Shown here in pieces: positions 62,690-64,000 of a stretch of DNA of 64,000 bases. The position numbers and the translations under genes are program-made. Position 1 is the first letter of the stretch. Each line of letters opens with the position of its first letter. The stretch is from Taeniopygia guttata (taxonomy: Eukaryota; Chordata; Aves; Passeriformes; Estrildidae). Location: NCBI RefSeq assembly GCF_048771995.1, contig NC_133026.1, forward strand, positions 118,873,501-118,937,500, read 5' to 3'. The notes under the pieces were generated by a model that did not search any database, was not told the origin of the DNA, and saw only the letters and a list, made by a program, of their open reading frames with translations.

Positions 62690-64000
62690 CTGTACAGCAG
62701 AAGGGAAAGTGCCACCCCTCCGTTACACCACGGCAAAAGGGACTCAGATTAGATCTGTATCCTTGCCGGAGCCGGGACCCCTACGGGGAATTTTAAGTCT
62801 CTGACTGATGCTGGCAATATCATTAACAAAATACTTGTGCCGCGTCTCCTGAGCGTTCCCAGTGCTCCCCTTGCCTTTTTAAAGGAGGGGAACAAACTAG
62901 AACACACAGTCCACTAAAATTACTCTGTTTAGCTACTAACTTCACCAAAAACAGGATTTCATCGTTGCATATCCATAAATAGCAAGAAATCATGTGAAAA
63001 AACAACTCGGAGTCCCACATAAAATCTTCTCCCCAAACGGAACCATTGTGAGATATTTCTTATCAAGAATTGTCCGCAAATTTTACCTACCATCCCAAAA
63101 GGAAAAATAACTTTGCACACCTTTTCTATTGTTTTCAAATAACTATCGAACAAAATAGCATATTTATTTGACTTTTTTTTTTTTAATTTAAATTATTTTT
63201 TTACCACTGAATTTAGGAAAAACACCAGAAAATTTTCAGGCGTTTATACATCCTTTTCTGTCTTTAATAAAAGCAGCTTTAGCTTAAGCCTTAAGATGAA
63301 ATTAACAATTCAGCATCTGTCTGAATTAGACACTTCAAGAGAAGAGGTACAAAATTTTCCATGCCAAATTTTCATGCGAATTTGCTTCTCTCCCTTTCTG
63401 CTGCACCCTGCCGATTCATTCCTTCCCAGCTTTTCCCGCACTGGCACAAACCTGTTTTCCCCATACATAAGTTTTGATTATAAGAACATCACGCTTTCTA
63501 TACATTACAGGTAGAACTACCCTCCCACTCCCCTCACCCTGGCATAAGTGCATTTGACATTTCTTTTGCAAGCAATATTGGCATTACGTGATCGGAACGA
63601 CTTCAGCCTGCCTCATTTACTGAGAGCGTTAATTATACGAAAGTCAGCTATGCAATCCTAAAATGAAACAGGACCAAAGCTGGAATAACCCCGAAAACCC
63701 CATCTCCTCCCAAAACGGGACCCTGAACAACGGCGCTGCGGGGCCGAGACAAGTTCAGCGCAGGACCACCAGATGTTTTACAATCGTCAGAGCAAACAAG
63801 GCTTTAAACTCCCCGAGGAACCGCGGACTGGGAGCGGACTGCCGGCGGAAGAAAGAAAAGGGAGCCTCTTGCTCCGCGCTGCCGGCAGCCCTCGGTGCAG
63901 CCCCCCGGATTGCCGGCGCCGAGGGGAAGCTGCTGCTTCGGGGTGCTGGATGCCGCAGGGAGGGGCGGCCGGGCAGATCCGAGGGACTGGGGCTGCGGGG
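62690..64000 (-). other. PRDM14: Upstream PRDM14 intron, ending in a CpG-rich edge
   Basis: On the minus strand this should contain, or lead to, the exons for the N-terminus and PR/SET domain. I looked for the SET-domain signature phrases in all three minus frames and found none. The last 300 bases or so (about 63710-64000) are GC- and CpG-rich, with one minus frame open to the window edge (64000 to about 63750, Ser/Pro/Ala-rich) that I do not recognise. It may be an intronic CpG island, an alternative first exon or unrecognised coding sequence. Confidence 0.45.

Overview
The window reads as avian nuclear DNA. The main support is five CR1-type LINE 3' ends, three of them with the bird-typical CATAGAATCATAGA / TTCTATGATTCTA terminus or a trace of it. 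Further support comes from LTR elements and from an AT-rich, gene-poor background with many microsatellites. No bacterial-style operons, tRNA genes, rRNA genes or CRISPR arrays are visible. I cannot name the species.

Layout. Positions 1-12642 are intergenic, with one good hairpin and one microsatellite. Positions 12649-16082 hold a compact, very young endogenous retrovirus on the + strand. It has two 356-bp LTRs that look identical, a 6-bp target-site duplication (AATCAG), a primer-binding site matching tRNA-Phe and a polypurine tract. There is no recognisable pol. The interior carries a short leader, a very GC-rich block with promoter-like motifs and a 600-codon open frame, an AC-rich stretch, and a truncated fragment of the envelope transmembrane subunit. 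Positions 17087-18360 contain a probable solo LTR (minus strand) followed by a CR1 fragment. Positions 19440-20295 hold a CpG-rich island with a 19-bp minisatellite, abutting another CR1. Positions 20296-58982 are intergenic, with three short CR1 ends, a TCTCC pentanucleotide array of about 285 bp near 43.6 kb, several microsatellites and a possible second solo LTR near 56.2-56.6 kb.

The only conventional host gene is at the right end, on the minus strand. Three exons (62487-62689, 61131-61232, 58983-59210) with consensus splice sites encode a continuous six-zinc-finger C-terminus that I recognise as PRDM14, the germline and pluripotency transcription regulator. The exons for its N-terminus and PR/SET domain are not visible between 62690 and 64000, so they presumably lie beyond the window edge.

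The item most worth following up is the provirus. It looks like a recently mobilised, non-autonomous element in which gag-pol has been replaced by a GC-rich block bearing a GC box, a CCAAT box and a CArG/TATA motif. That block may be captured host promoter DNA, or a novel long reading frame, or both.
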